Of a DNA stretch of 64,000 nucleotides, positions 1-8,735 are shown piece after piece. Every line of letters begins with the position of its first letter. The first letter of the stretch is position 1. This DNA comes from Sindora glabra. Its lineage: Eukaryota; Streptophyta; Magnoliopsida; Fabales; Fabaceae. The position numbers were made by a program, and so were the translations under genes. The stretch spans positions 3,619,501-3,683,500 of the forward strand of contig CM035230.1 in assembly GCA_020226215.1 (NCBI GenBank), written 5' to 3'. The notes below the pieces were generated by a model. That model saw only the letters and a list, made by a program, of their open reading frames with translations, was not told the DNA's origin and did no database searches.

Positions 1-56
1 CATGATTCAAAATTACAATCACCAATATGATTGGTTTTAGGGCATATACACTAACA
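1..56 (-). repeat. Start of the 3' LTR of the copia element (partial)
   Basis: These 56 bases are identical to 7201-7256, the outer end of the other LTR. On the minus strand they begin TGTTAGTG directly after the polypurine tract. The remaining ~1.39 kb lies outside the window. Identity over this short piece fits a recent insertion but is too short to date it. Confidence 0.93.
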
Positions 57-68
57 ATCTCCCACTTG
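57..68 (-). other. Polypurine tract of the copia element
   Basis: On the minus strand the bases just before the 3' LTR read AAGTGGGAGAT, a purine run. This is where plus-strand DNA synthesis is primed during reverse transcription. Its place, immediately next to the LTR terminus TGTTAG, supports the LTR boundary. Confidence 0.8.
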
Positions 69-70
69 CA

Positions 71-979
71 CTAAAGCCAATCATCCATGTATCTAATACC
101 TATGGATCTCATATGACTATCATGCTTTTGCTGCGTTAGGGCTTTTGTCAGTGGATCAGCGACATTATCATCAGTCGGTATTTTGCATATCCTGACATCA
201 TTTCTGTCAACAATATCTCTTATGAGATGATAGCGTCGGAGTATGTGTTTGGATTTCTGGTAAGATCTAGATTCCTTAGCTTGCGCAATGGCTCCATTAT
301 TGTCACAATAGAGCTCTACTGGGTCAGCAATGCTAGGAACAACTCCAAGTTCATTGATGAACTTCTTAATCCAAACAGCCTCTTTTGCGGCATCTGATGC
401 TACAATGTATTCAGCTTCTGTTGTAGAATCAGCCACTGTCCCTTGCTTTGAACTCTTCCAGGTCACAGCGCCACCATTAAGGCAAAATACATAACCTGAC
501 TGCGACCTGAAGTCATCTTTATTGGTTTGAAAGCTAGCATCAGTGTAACCATTTACAATGAGCTCTTCCTCACCTCCATAAATAAAAAACATGTCTTTAG
601 TTCTTCTTAAGTACTTAAGAATGTTCTTGACAGCTGTCCAGTGACTTTCACTAGGATCTGATTGGTATCTGCTCGTCATGCTTAAAGTATACGAGACATC
701 AGGACGAGTACATAACATAGCATAAATGATAGATCCAATCGCAGATGCATAAGGAATCTTACTCATGCGTTGTCTCTCATACTCTGTGGAAGGACATTGA
801 GTTCTTGAGAGACTTATGCCATGTGACATCGGCAAGAATCCTCTTTTAGAATCTTGCATGCTAAACCTTTTTAGCACCTTGTCGATGTATGTACTCTGAC
901 TTAGGCTAAGCAACTTTCTTGATCTATCTCTATAGATCTTGATACCTAATACATAGGAGGCCTCACCTAAGTCTTTCAT
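71..979 (-). CDS. Copia polyprotein, C-terminal part: end of RT and RNase H
   Basis: An open frame of 302 codons. It begins in the RT segment that follows the YVDD motif (MKDLGEASYVLGI) and continues into the RT thumb. It ends in a copia RNase H with the motifs GYTDASF, SGYVF, WKSSKQ and STTEAEYIA-like (here STTEAEYIV), then KHILRRYHLIRD near the end. Its natural stop lies two codons from the polypurine tract. It is not a separate gene: the methionine at its start is internal, and the frame was cut off from the upstream part by a small deletion near 1008-1015. RNase H would remove the RNA template during reverse transcription. Confidence 0.9.
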   Translation of the reverse strand: MKDLGEASYVLGIKIYRDRSRKLLSLSQSTYIDKVLKRFSMQDSKRGFLPMSHGISLSRTQCPSTEYERQRMSKIPYASAIGSIIYAMLCTRPDVSYTLSMTSRYQSDPSESHWTAVKNILKYLRRTKDMFFIYGGEEELIVNGYTDASFQTNKDDFRSQSGYVFCLNGGAVTWKSSKQGTVADSTTEAEYIVASDAAKEAVWIKKFINELGVVPSIADPVELYCDNNGAIAQAKESRSYQKSKHILRRYHLIRDIVDRNDVRICKIPTDDNVADPLTKALTQQKHDSHMRSIGIRYMDDWL

Positions 980-1164
980 AGAAAAATAATTTCCTAACCA
1001 AGTTTTTACAGTAGTATAGGAATGTCATTTCCAATGAGTAATATGTCATCTACATACAACACCAGAAAGACTATTGTGCTCCCACTAACCTTCTTGTATA
1101 CACAGGGTTCATCTTCATTTTTGATGAAACCAAACTCTTTGATTGCATCATCGAAACGAAGATT
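980..1164 (-). pseudogene. Copia RT catalytic segment, isolated by a stop and a frameshift
   Basis: This piece joins the two long copia frames. Read on the minus strand after an in-frame TGA at 1165-1167 it encodes NLRFDDAIKEFGF, then VYKK and the catalytic YVDDILLIGND. The stop most simply comes from a tryptophan codon (TGG to TGA). Near 1008-1015 the frame shifts by a deletion of a few bases, after which VKTWLGN continues in the frame of the downstream ORF. Because both lesions flank the YVDD active site, this copy cannot make a working reverse transcriptase without recoding. Confidence 0.85.
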
Positions 1165-4026
1165 TCAACTCCGAGAAGCTTGCCTTAACCCATAAATGGA
1201 TCGTTGCAATTTGCAAACTTTTCCAGCATTTTCAGGATTTACAAAACCTTTAGGTTGTGTCATGTACACATCCTCAAGAAGATTTCCATTAAGGAAAGCA
1301 GTTTTGACATCCATTTGCCAGATTTCATAATCATAATATGTTGCTATAGCTAGAAGAATCCTGATGGATTTAAGCATGACAACTGGAGAAAAGGTCTCAT
1401 CATAGTCAATACCATGAATTTGTTTGAAACCCTTTGCAACCAATCGTCCCTTAAAGGTACACATATTACCATCCATGTCAGTTTTCTTTTTGAAAACCCA
1501 TTTGCACCCAATGGGTTTTACCCCTTCAGGTGGATCAACCAAAGTCCAAACTTGGTTTGAATACATGGAGTCCATCTCTGATTTCATAGCTTCTAGCCAT
1601 TTCTCAGAATCTAGTCCCATCATAGCCTCTTGGTAGGTTGTGGGCCCATCTTGGTCCATGAGCAACACATCACCGTGATGAGTCACGAGAAAACCATATC
1701 TCTCGGGCTCACGACATATCCTACTAGATCTACGTGGGTTCTGTGTTACATGAGCAGGTTCTTCCACAACTGTTTGTGGAACCGGCTCAGGTTCCATCTC
1801 AAGTTCAATGTTTTCTCGTTGATCTTGAATTTCTTCAAGTTCTATTCTTCTCCCACTGATTCTTTTAGAGATAAATTCTCTCTCTAGAAAAATACCAGTT
1901 CGAGCAATAAACACTTTTTGCTCAGTTGGATTATAGAAATAATATCCTTTTGTTTCCTTAGGATATCTAACGAAAAAACATTTATCAGATTTGGGTCCAA
2001 GTTTATCAGAAGCCTGACGTCTTACGTAAGCTTCGCAGCCCCAAATCTTTATAAAAGACAAACTAGGACGTTTCCCAGTCCATATCTCATATGGTGTCTT
2101 TTGAACTAATTTTGATGGAACATGATTTAGTGTGAAAGTTGCAGTCTCTAGAGCATGTCCCCAGAAGGAATTTGGAAGGTCAGCCTGACTCATCATTGAC
2201 CGAACCATGTCTAACAAAGTTCGATTCCTCCTTTCAGAAACACCATTCCATTGAGGTGTTCCTGGCGGAGTGAGTTGTGATACAATGCCACACTCCTTTA
2301 GATGATTAAGGAACTCTCGGTCTAAGTATTCACCACCTCGATCTGATCGAAGTGCTTTAATACTTTTACCAAGTTGATTTTGTACTTCATTTTTGAACTC
2401 TTTGAACTTTTCAAAAGATTCAGACTTGTGTTTCATAAGAAACACATAACCATATCTACTGAAATCATCAGTAAAAGTAATGAAGTACTGATAACCTCCT
2501 TTAGCTTGTGTGTTTAAAGGTCCACATACATCACTATGTATAAGGCCCAATAAATCACTAGCCCTTTCACCTTTCCCAGTAAAAGGGGCTTTAGTCATCT
2601 TACCTAATAAACATGACTCACATACCTCATATGATTCGAAATCAAATGAGTCCAAAAATCCATCCTTATGAAGTTTGGATATGCGTGTCTCATTTATATG
2701 GCCTAAACGACAATGCCAAAGATAGGTTGGATTTGAATCATTAGTTTTGACCTTCTTTGTGTTTATGTTATAGATTGGATTTTCAAGGTCCAGAACATAA
2801 AGACCATTCATTAATTGTGCACTGCCATAAAATATTTCATTTAAATAAATAGAGCAACATTTGTCCTTTATTATAAATGAAAAACCTTTCTTGTCTAAAC
2901 AAGAAACAGAAATCAAATTTCTACTAACAGTAGGCACAAAATAACAATTGTCCAATTCTAAAACTAATCCACTAGGTAAAGATAAATAATAAGTCCCTAC
3001 AGCTAATGCAGCAACTCTTGCTCCATTTCCAACGCGCAGGTCCACTTCACCTTTGGCTAATGATCTACTTTCTTTAAGATCCTGCACATTTACACAAATG
3101 TGAGTACCACATCCAGTATCTAATACCCAAGATGTAGAAGTAGATAAATTAACCTCTATAACATAAATACCTGAGTTGGAAGTCCCACTTTCCTTTTGCT
3201 TCTTAAGCTCTTCCAGGTAAATCTTGCAATTTCGCTTCCAATGTCCTGGTTCTTTACAATGGAAGCATTGTCCTTCCTTGGCCACGCCACCTTTGGGCTT
3301 CAGTGCAGAGGAACTTGACTTGGACTTTCCATCAGTCTTGTCCTTTTTCTTTTTATTCTTGGCTTTAGACTTGCCTTTTCCTTTGCCCTTTTGAACCATC
3401 ATAATGGAATTGGGCTTGGACTTTTTTAAGTTCTGCTCAGCAGTTCTCAACATGTTAAGCAGTTCAGGCAAAGTCTTGTCAATTTCATTCATGTTGTAAT
3501 TCATGACGAATTGACTATAACTCTCAGGCAACGATTGCAGAACTATATCAGTAGCCAATTCTTGCTGTAAAGGAAAACCCAATCTTTCAAGGCTATTGAT
3601 GTACCCAATCATTTTAAGTACATGTGTAGCAACGGGTGTTCCTTCAGCCATCTTACACTGAAACAATGCTTTGGATACATCATATCTCTCATGTCTTGCT
3701 TGCTCTTGGTAGAGCTGTTTAAGGTGATCAATCATATTGAACGCCTCCATGTTCTCATGTTGCTTCTGAAGCTCAGAGTTCATGGTAGCAAGCATGAGAC
3801 AACTGACATCCAGAGCATCTTCTAGATGCTTCTTATAAGCATCCTTTTCTGTTCGAGGAGCATTAGCAGCAGGCTCATTTGGAGTAGGTTGCTCTAGGAC
3901 ATATTGCTTTTTCTCATGCTTGAGGACAATCCTCAAGTTTCGATACCAATCGAGAAAATTCGTCCCATTCAGCTTATCCTTCTCAAGCATAGATCGCAGT
4001 GATAAATTTGATGCATTTGATGCCAT
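1165..4026 (-). CDS. Copia gag-pol polyprotein: Gag, protease, integrase, first half of RT
   Basis: A 953-codon open frame starting at the ATG at 4026. Gag spans about residues 1-250 and ends in a zinc knuckle CX2CX4HX4C (254-267). The aspartic protease has DTG at 303-305. Integrase has its HHCC finger (H438, H443, C469, C472) and core acidic residues D499, D562 and E598. The RT begins near residue 810 with WLEAMKSEM and carries KARLVAKG-like and MDVKTAFLNG motifs. The frame ends at a TGA inside RT, before the YVDD box. The usual family length is about 1,300 codons, so this is the first three quarters of the polyprotein. Gag forms the particle, protease cuts the polyprotein and integrase inserts the cDNA. 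Gag, protease and integrase look intact. Confidence 0.95.
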   Translation of the reverse strand: MASNASNLSLRSMLEKDKLNGTNFLDWYRNLRIVLKHEKKQYVLEQPTPNEPAANAPRTEKDAYKKHLEDALDVSCLMLATMNSELQKQHENMEAFNMIDHLKQLYQEQARHERYDVSKALFQCKMAEGTPVATHVLKMIGYINSLERLGFPLQQELATDIVLQSLPESYSQFVMNYNMNEIDKTLPELLNMLRTAEQNLKKSKPNSIMMVQKGKGKGKSKAKNKKKKDKTDGKSKSSSSALKPKGGVAKEGQCFHCKEPGHWKRNCKIYLEELKKQKESGTSNSGIYVIEVNLSTSTSWVLDTGCGTHICVNVQDLKESRSLAKGEVDLRVGNGARVAALAVGTYYLSLPSGLVLELDNCYFVPTVSRNLISVSCLDKKGFSFIIKDKCCSIYLNEIFYGSAQLMNGLYVLDLENPIYNINTKKVKTNDSNPTYLWHCRLGHINETRISKLHKDGFLDSFDFESYEVCESCLLGKMTKAPFTGKGERASDLLGLIHSDVCGPLNTQAKGGYQYFITFTDDFSRYGYVFLMKHKSESFEKFKEFKNEVQNQLGKSIKALRSDRGGEYLDREFLNHLKECGIVSQLTPPGTPQWNGVSERRNRTLLDMVRSMMSQADLPNSFWGHALETATFTLNHVPSKLVQKTPYEIWTGKRPSLSFIKIWGCEAYVRRQASDKLGPKSDKCFFVRYPKETKGYYFYNPTEQKVFIARTGIFLEREFISKRISGRRIELEEIQDQRENIELEMEPEPVPQTVVEEPAHVTQNPRRSSRICREPERYGFLVTHHGDVLLMDQDGPTTYQEAMMGLDSEKWLEAMKSEMDSMYSNQVWTLVDPPEGVKPIGCKWVFKKKTDMDGNMCTFKGRLVAKGFKQIHGIDYDETFSPVVMLKSIRILLAIATYYDYEIWQMDVKTAFLNGNLLEDVYMTQPKGFVNPENAGKVCKLQRSIYGLRQASRS

Positions 4027-5203
4027 GGTTATCTACAATAGAAAAATATGCAAAATGAGAATCATGTATTTCATTTATTTAATAAGGTCTTTTATTAAAT
4101 AATACTCCCACTATTTTACTCAAAATAATAGCCCTCACTATTATTTCGGAAAATCGTAGCGTTTGAGATTTTCTAGTTGGGCCAAGATCCATATTTCACC
4201 TAGACTTAAGTCAGCTTTGGCTGATCACTCAAGTTTTGGCTATTTAGGTAGGCAACTCCTTGCCAATTACATCTTATGTAACTCTTGGATAGTTGGGTGA
4301 ACAACACTTGTTCAAATCCATCTTATGGACTTAAGCCCAACTCCATGCCTCTAGGCCCCCAATCCTATTGAGATGGCCTAGTTAAGTCAAAACCCAATTA
4401 TTGGCATTTGGATATCACTATTATCCTATCGTGTCTCACTAAGATAAACTAGGCACTTTGCTTTGGCAAACCTGCCTTATGTTGATCAAGGCCTTGACAA
4501 GTGCCATTCATTGGAAGGCATCACTTTTATTACTGACTTAATATTTGCATTGAGGGATTTAAATGTCTATTTTAGATCTCACCATTATTTGCCATCCATA
4601 CATGCCTATATCTAACATATCATATACATTAATATAAAGCATGCAATAAAGCATAAAATAAATGTGCATAGTTATGGCCTAACTACTTTGATTTTCCCAA
4701 GCCAATGAGAAAACCAAAAGGTCAACCTAGGGTAAAGATATTTTCTTTAAGCATCTTCCACGGTTGTCCTCATATTGATTTTGGCTCCTTGTCTCCATAG
4801 CAAACTCCAGGCTTAAACATATTGTACATTTGAAAGTAAACTATTCTAACTTTACAATACATAATGAAGGAGAAAACTTGAGTTACATTCGAGGGGAGTG
4901 AGGTGAGAGAAAGAATGTACAACTAGAATTTATAGAGAAAGGCACGACACGCAGGCCGTATTTAATTACAATAAAACTAAAACCAATAAATGAAATATAA
5001 CCATACATTATGGTGTAAGGGCCATAACTATGCATCATGCAGCAAACATCACATGTAAGCATACAAATAGCCATAGGTATTTATTGAAATTGATCTTGTT
5101 TCCAATTTTAACTTGTTTAAAATTAGAAGGTTATGAAAAGATTGATTTTAAAACGCAGCTTAGATTTAGGCAATCAATTATTGCACTACGCAGAGTTAGT
5201 ACG

Positions 5204-5280
5204 GCGGTCCCGCTAGCCGGTTAGCGGGCGGGGGTCGAGAGGGAGCCGCTCCTCACGGGGGTGAGGGGGCGGAGCCCCCT
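5204..5280 (-). other. GC-rich hairpin cluster in the copia leader
   Basis: Three potential stem-loops lie within 77 bases of otherwise AT-rich leader. One pairs CCCGCTA (5209-5215) with TAGCGGG (5222-5228). One pairs CCTCAC (5251-5256) with GTGAGG (5261-5266). One pairs GGGGGC (5265-5270) with GCCCCC (5274-5279). The second and third overlap, so they are mutually exclusive. The strong local structure suggests an RNA dimerisation, packaging or translation-control element, but no function is shown. Confidence 0.6.
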
Positions 5281-5484
5281 TCCTAAAAAATTTTATACAT
5301 CTTACATTCAAAATTTTCGGGCAAAAATCCAAAAAATTTTGAACGTTTCGATTTCTGTTTTAACCATTAAAACAATCGGCCAAAATTAGAATTTATCAAG
5401 AACCCTAATTCCAGAACTGTTCCGGAATCCTACTTCTTGATGTTCCGCCATATTAACTCAAACATTAGTCCATGTTCTATTTAA

Positions 5485-5672
5485 TTTAATCTCATTAAAC
5501 GAAATAGAATGCATACATCACATGTATACAACCAGACATGTTTCTGATCAAATTTTAATCTCATTAAAACAGAAACTTCATCAGCTACGTTTCCAGTTTT
5601 TTTTTTTAATCTCATTAAAAAAAATGAATCATTAATTATGTATGTTTCAATCTAATTTTAATCTAATCAAAA
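5485..5672 (-). repeat. Four-fold palindromic repeat TTTTAATCTCATTAAAA in the copia leader
   Basis: The near-palindrome occurs at 5485-5499, 5553-5569, 5605-5621 and, with two changes, 5656-5672. Spacing is 68, 52 and 51 bases. The intervening DNA differs, so this is an interspersed repeat rather than a simple tandem array. Confidence 0.65.
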
Positions 5673-5797
5673 CCGATTCATCAACATACAAAATTACATT
5701 GATCCAGAACCCTAATTGCATCATGCGTGATCTGATTAAACACCAATTATCTAGATTTAAACGCATAACACAGAAAACTAATCTATGGATTCGCAAG

Positions 5798-5811
5798 TGG
5801 CTCTGATACCA
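5798..5811 (-). other. Primer binding site, initiator tRNA-Met type (copia)
   Basis: The minus strand reads TGGTATCAGAGCCA immediately after the LTR end. It is complementary to the 3' end of plant initiator methionine tRNA, the usual primer for this group. One base separates it from the CA terminus of the LTR at 5813. Confidence 0.92.
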
Positions 5812-5812
5812 C

Positions 5813-7256
5813 TGCTGAAAATCGCACATCATACATGCACAGCGGAATAAAATTTTTGCACGATTTTCACCAAGGATCCATGCGAATTTAGAACGCCATA
5901 GATTAGGGATTAGGGTTTATACCTTTCGGCAAAATTCTTCTAACCGCTGCAGCAAATCCGATCTGCTTCCAAATCACGAACCGGAATGGAAATCAGTAAA
6001 TCAGATCACCAGTACAACGTTTTGTGGCTGCACCTCTGTGGTATCCACACGAACCCGTGAATCACCGATGAATGTCTGCTACACACACCGGTTGGAATTG
6101 ATCTCCTTAGACCTCGTAGTGCTAGCTACGCTTCTTCAGAGATTTTGGTCAAGGAGAGTGGCTAGGGTTTTTCTATGCTTTTTCTTGGGGTGCGTGAAGA
6201 ATAATAGTAATCCTATTATTACCCAATAAGCCTATTTAAATAGGTGCATAGAAAAACCTAACCTATTTGGGCCTTATTCCATTGTATAATTATAGGCTTA
6301 CTATTGGGCCTTATAATTATAACATGAATTCCCAAATATTAAGCTCAAACAATTTGGTCCATTAATTCCAAATTCACTAAGCTCTAAGTGTGCGAGCCTA
6401 CAGGCTCTCATTACGTTGGCAATGACCATTAATCATATTAATGATCATAAACAAAGATTGGTGTCTAGCAACACATCATTGTTACCCAAGTAATGAGAAA
6501 GTCGGTGATTTGACTAAACCTTTACACGTGATCATCACTTATGTCCTTTTGTCCTATACATCTAGATTGAGCACGAGACATGGACCGTGTCATTCCCGTA
6601 TAGCCCAATCTTAAGGTTTCTTGATTCCTAAGTAAGCTGACTGAAACAAATGTAATTGACATCTCATGTCAATTCATCTGAGCATGGCCATGCATTTTCT
6701 CAACTTTACTTAGTCAAGGGGCCCATAGATGTTGCTCCTGTTATATAGGAGGGACAAATCCCATCTTGATCACACAAACCCTTCCGCATGATATGTGACA
6801 TATCCAATATCTACCCTTGCATTCACTTAACCATTAGTGACATAGAATAGTATCAAAATATGAAACTCACATGTAGGGAACCTTGGTGATCTCAGGTCAA
6901 AGGACCATATTAATAATGATCACTAAGAACCACTTATGACACTCATATAACGATCCATGTAGTGTTCTTAATATGGGTCGGTCCAGTATACAAGTTCTCT
7001 AACTTGTACTCATGTGTAAACTTAATATCCCATATAAGTTTTTACACATGCTAGTCTTAACATATCAAAGCAACCTAATCCACAATGATATATGACTAGG
7101 GACATTTAAGAATATAATTATTCTAAGGTTATTATTATAATTAAATATATTACGCAAACAATATATATAAATATAATAATTGGAATTGCCATTAAAATAA
7201 CATGATTCAAAATTACAATCACCAATATGATTGGTTTTAGGGCATATACACTAACA
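5813..7256 (-). repeat. 5' LTR of the copia element, 1,444 bp
   Basis: On the minus strand it starts TGTTAGTGTATATGCCC at 7256 and ends TTTTCAGCA at 5813, next to the primer binding site. The outer 56 bases are identical to bases 1-56. It carries the element's promoter and poly(A) signals. The final part shares the phrase GCATGGATCCTTGGT with the solo LTR at 38730-40407, showing both are of one copia lineage. Confidence 0.92.
6232..6243 (-). promoter_or_regulatory. TATA-like box in the copia 5' LTR
   Basis: CTATTTAAATAG is a palindromic TATA-like sequence lying about 1.0 kb from the LTR start and 0.4 kb from its end. That is a plausible U3/R position. No other candidate in the LTR looks better. 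The start site is not visible. Confidence 0.4.
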
Positions 7257-7619
7257 CCAATGCTATTATGTTGTCGTGTTTTTGTATTCCTCATTTGAGT
7301 TTTATTTAAACAATACCCATGAGGATATTTTGTGCCATTTAATTGTTGTATTTCATATAATATCATGTTAGGAATGTTAGAATTAATTATGGCAAAATTT
7401 TAAATTAGTTTGGGAGCACAAAAAGAAGGTTCCAAGCTATAATACTTATACAAACTTACTTGAAATTCTTGAGAACTTCTAAGAAAGCATTACGAATGTA
7501 TATGACACATTGAGATATTACATAAGACATTTATGACATGGTTGGTATTTGATTACACTTAATGAAATAGACAATGTGGATGATGTCTTGATGTCCCAAT
7601 ATTGATTACCATGAATTGA

Positions 7620-7720
7620 GCAAGGGGACATAATATCCTTTGTAAAAAGGAAGAAGAGTGGTTAGTAGTAAAGGAAAATAGTTGGTGGCCTTAATTCTAG
7701 GGTGGTGGGGGATAAGGTTG
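7620..7720 (+). repeat. Conserved ~100-bp block, copy 1
   Basis: The block includes GTGGTTAGTAGTAAAGGAAA, then TTGGTGGCC and CTAGGGTGGTGGGGGATAAGG. The same order of words is found on the minus strand at 30860-30985 and 43519-43640. Its purine-rich end resembles a polypurine tract. It is probably a fragment of a gypsy internal or 3' region. Confidence 0.5.
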
Positions 7721-7784
7721 GATTGAATATATAAGGTGACATTTATATAACTATTATTGCCATCTCTGTAACTATACAAACAGG

Positions 7785-7786
<2 letters not shown>

Positions 7787-7852
<66 letters not shown>

Positions 7853-7858
7853 ATATAT
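7787..7858. repeat. (AT)n microsatellite
   Basis: About 72 bases of AT dinucleotides with one interruption (TTT near 7838). The reading frame through it gives only Ile-Tyr repeats and is not a gene. Confidence 0.95.
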
Positions 7859-8540
7859 GAGAAAATTTCCATATGACACCTAAGTGGTAGTTAGATTAGA
7901 ATAAGAAACTAATCCTTTCTACTAAAGAATCCTTTAAGTAAATGAGGAATGGTCGCTTACTAAGTATGTTTTATATTCTTTTTTTTTTATTAAAATAAAT
8001 TTATGGGCATAGAACATGGATCCATTAATGAGAACTGATACTTATAGGAGAACTTTCCTAACTCCTCATGGAACCATTAAGATAGTGTTTTGGTATGTAA
8101 TTTAGATCACCTTAGAGGTGTAAAAATAAATTATGAAATAGATTTTAAACAAATAGACTTGGAGTTGAATGCTTTTGTAGTATTTCCTCTTTATAGAGTT
8201 CCATCCCCTAAAGGCATAGTGAGTAATGGTAATAGTTCTTTTTCTTCCATAGAATCTGATCCAAAAGAGTAGGATCATAACAGATTGGACTATAAACCCT
8301 TATTATTATGTAAATTATACTTTATGTAAATAATTTTAATGTATATATATATATAACTACAAAGGTTATCTTGTATATAGTATTGCGTTTCATATTCAAC
8401 CATTTATTTCTTTCAAATAATACTAGTATTAAAGGTCTTAGTGTATTATAAAGACTTGTAAAAGTATCTATTTAGTAAGCCAGCACTAATTAGGTATCTT
8501 TATATTGGTTATGATATCATAAAATGGGTTATGATAGAAT

Positions 8541-8552
8541 TGGTATCAGAGA
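8541..8552 (+). other. Primer binding site of the decayed gypsy element (tRNA-Met type)
   Basis: TGGTATCAGAGA matches the initiator tRNA-Met primer site TGGTATCAGAGC at 11 of 12 positions. It stands between a plausible LTR end (8536) and the gag remnant (8736), on the same strand as the pol remnants. Confidence 0.75.
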
Positions 8553-8735
8553 ATGATCCTGGATACTAATGATATTTTGTAATAAGGTTTGTGATGGCCA
8601 GCTAAACCGTGGGGACTTTAGAAGTTCATAAAGAAGCAAGTATCGGTCACAGCCGATCCATGGAAATTATAGATATTTCTTTATCTTTTCTTTCAAATTA
8701 GTATTACTTATTGATTAAAGGGACTTTAGATAGAT

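Larger units (their letters stand above)
4027..5797 (-). other. Long untranslated leader of the copia element
   Basis: About 1.77 kb separates the primer binding site from the gag ATG. No convincing coding frame was seen on either strand; the short ORFs here have no recognisable domain. It holds a compact GC-rich hairpin cluster (5204-5280) and four copies of a short palindrome (5485-5672). A long leader is known in this lineage and normally holds packaging and dimerisation signals; assigning that role here is inference. Confidence 0.75.
1..7256 (-). mobile_element. Ty1/copia LTR retrotransposon, Angela/BARE-like, nearly complete
   Basis: The first 56 bases repeat exactly at 7201-7256, as expected for the same end of two LTRs. 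Read on the minus strand the order is 5' LTR (5813-7256), primer binding site, long leader, gag-protease-integrase-RT-RNase H, polypurine tract and start of the 3' LTR, which runs off the window. Integrase lies before RT, which defines Ty1/copia. The LTR start TGTTAGTGTATATGCCC and the ~1.4 kb LTR recall the Angela/BARE lineage; this is recognition, not a search result. The target-site duplication cannot be tested because the left flank is outside the window. Only two coding lesions are visible, so this is the youngest full element here. Confidence 0.93.
7257..8536 (+). repeat. Decayed gypsy LTR/internal sequence upstream of the gypsy primer site
   Basis: No coding frame was recognised. The right end, GGTTATGATA followed closely by a tRNA-Met primer site at 8541, resembles the LTR end seen at 31535 on the minus strand. 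So this stretch should include the 5' LTR of the following gypsy element. Its start was not found, and I could not match it to the presumed 3' LTR at 13407. Bases 7620-7720 match blocks at 30860-30985 and 43519-43640. An (AT)n run lies at 7787-7858. Confidence 0.4.

Noticed and set aside
7606..7872. 88-codon minus-strand frame
   Set aside because: Its start is Ile-Tyr repeats from the (AT)n run; the rest has no domain.
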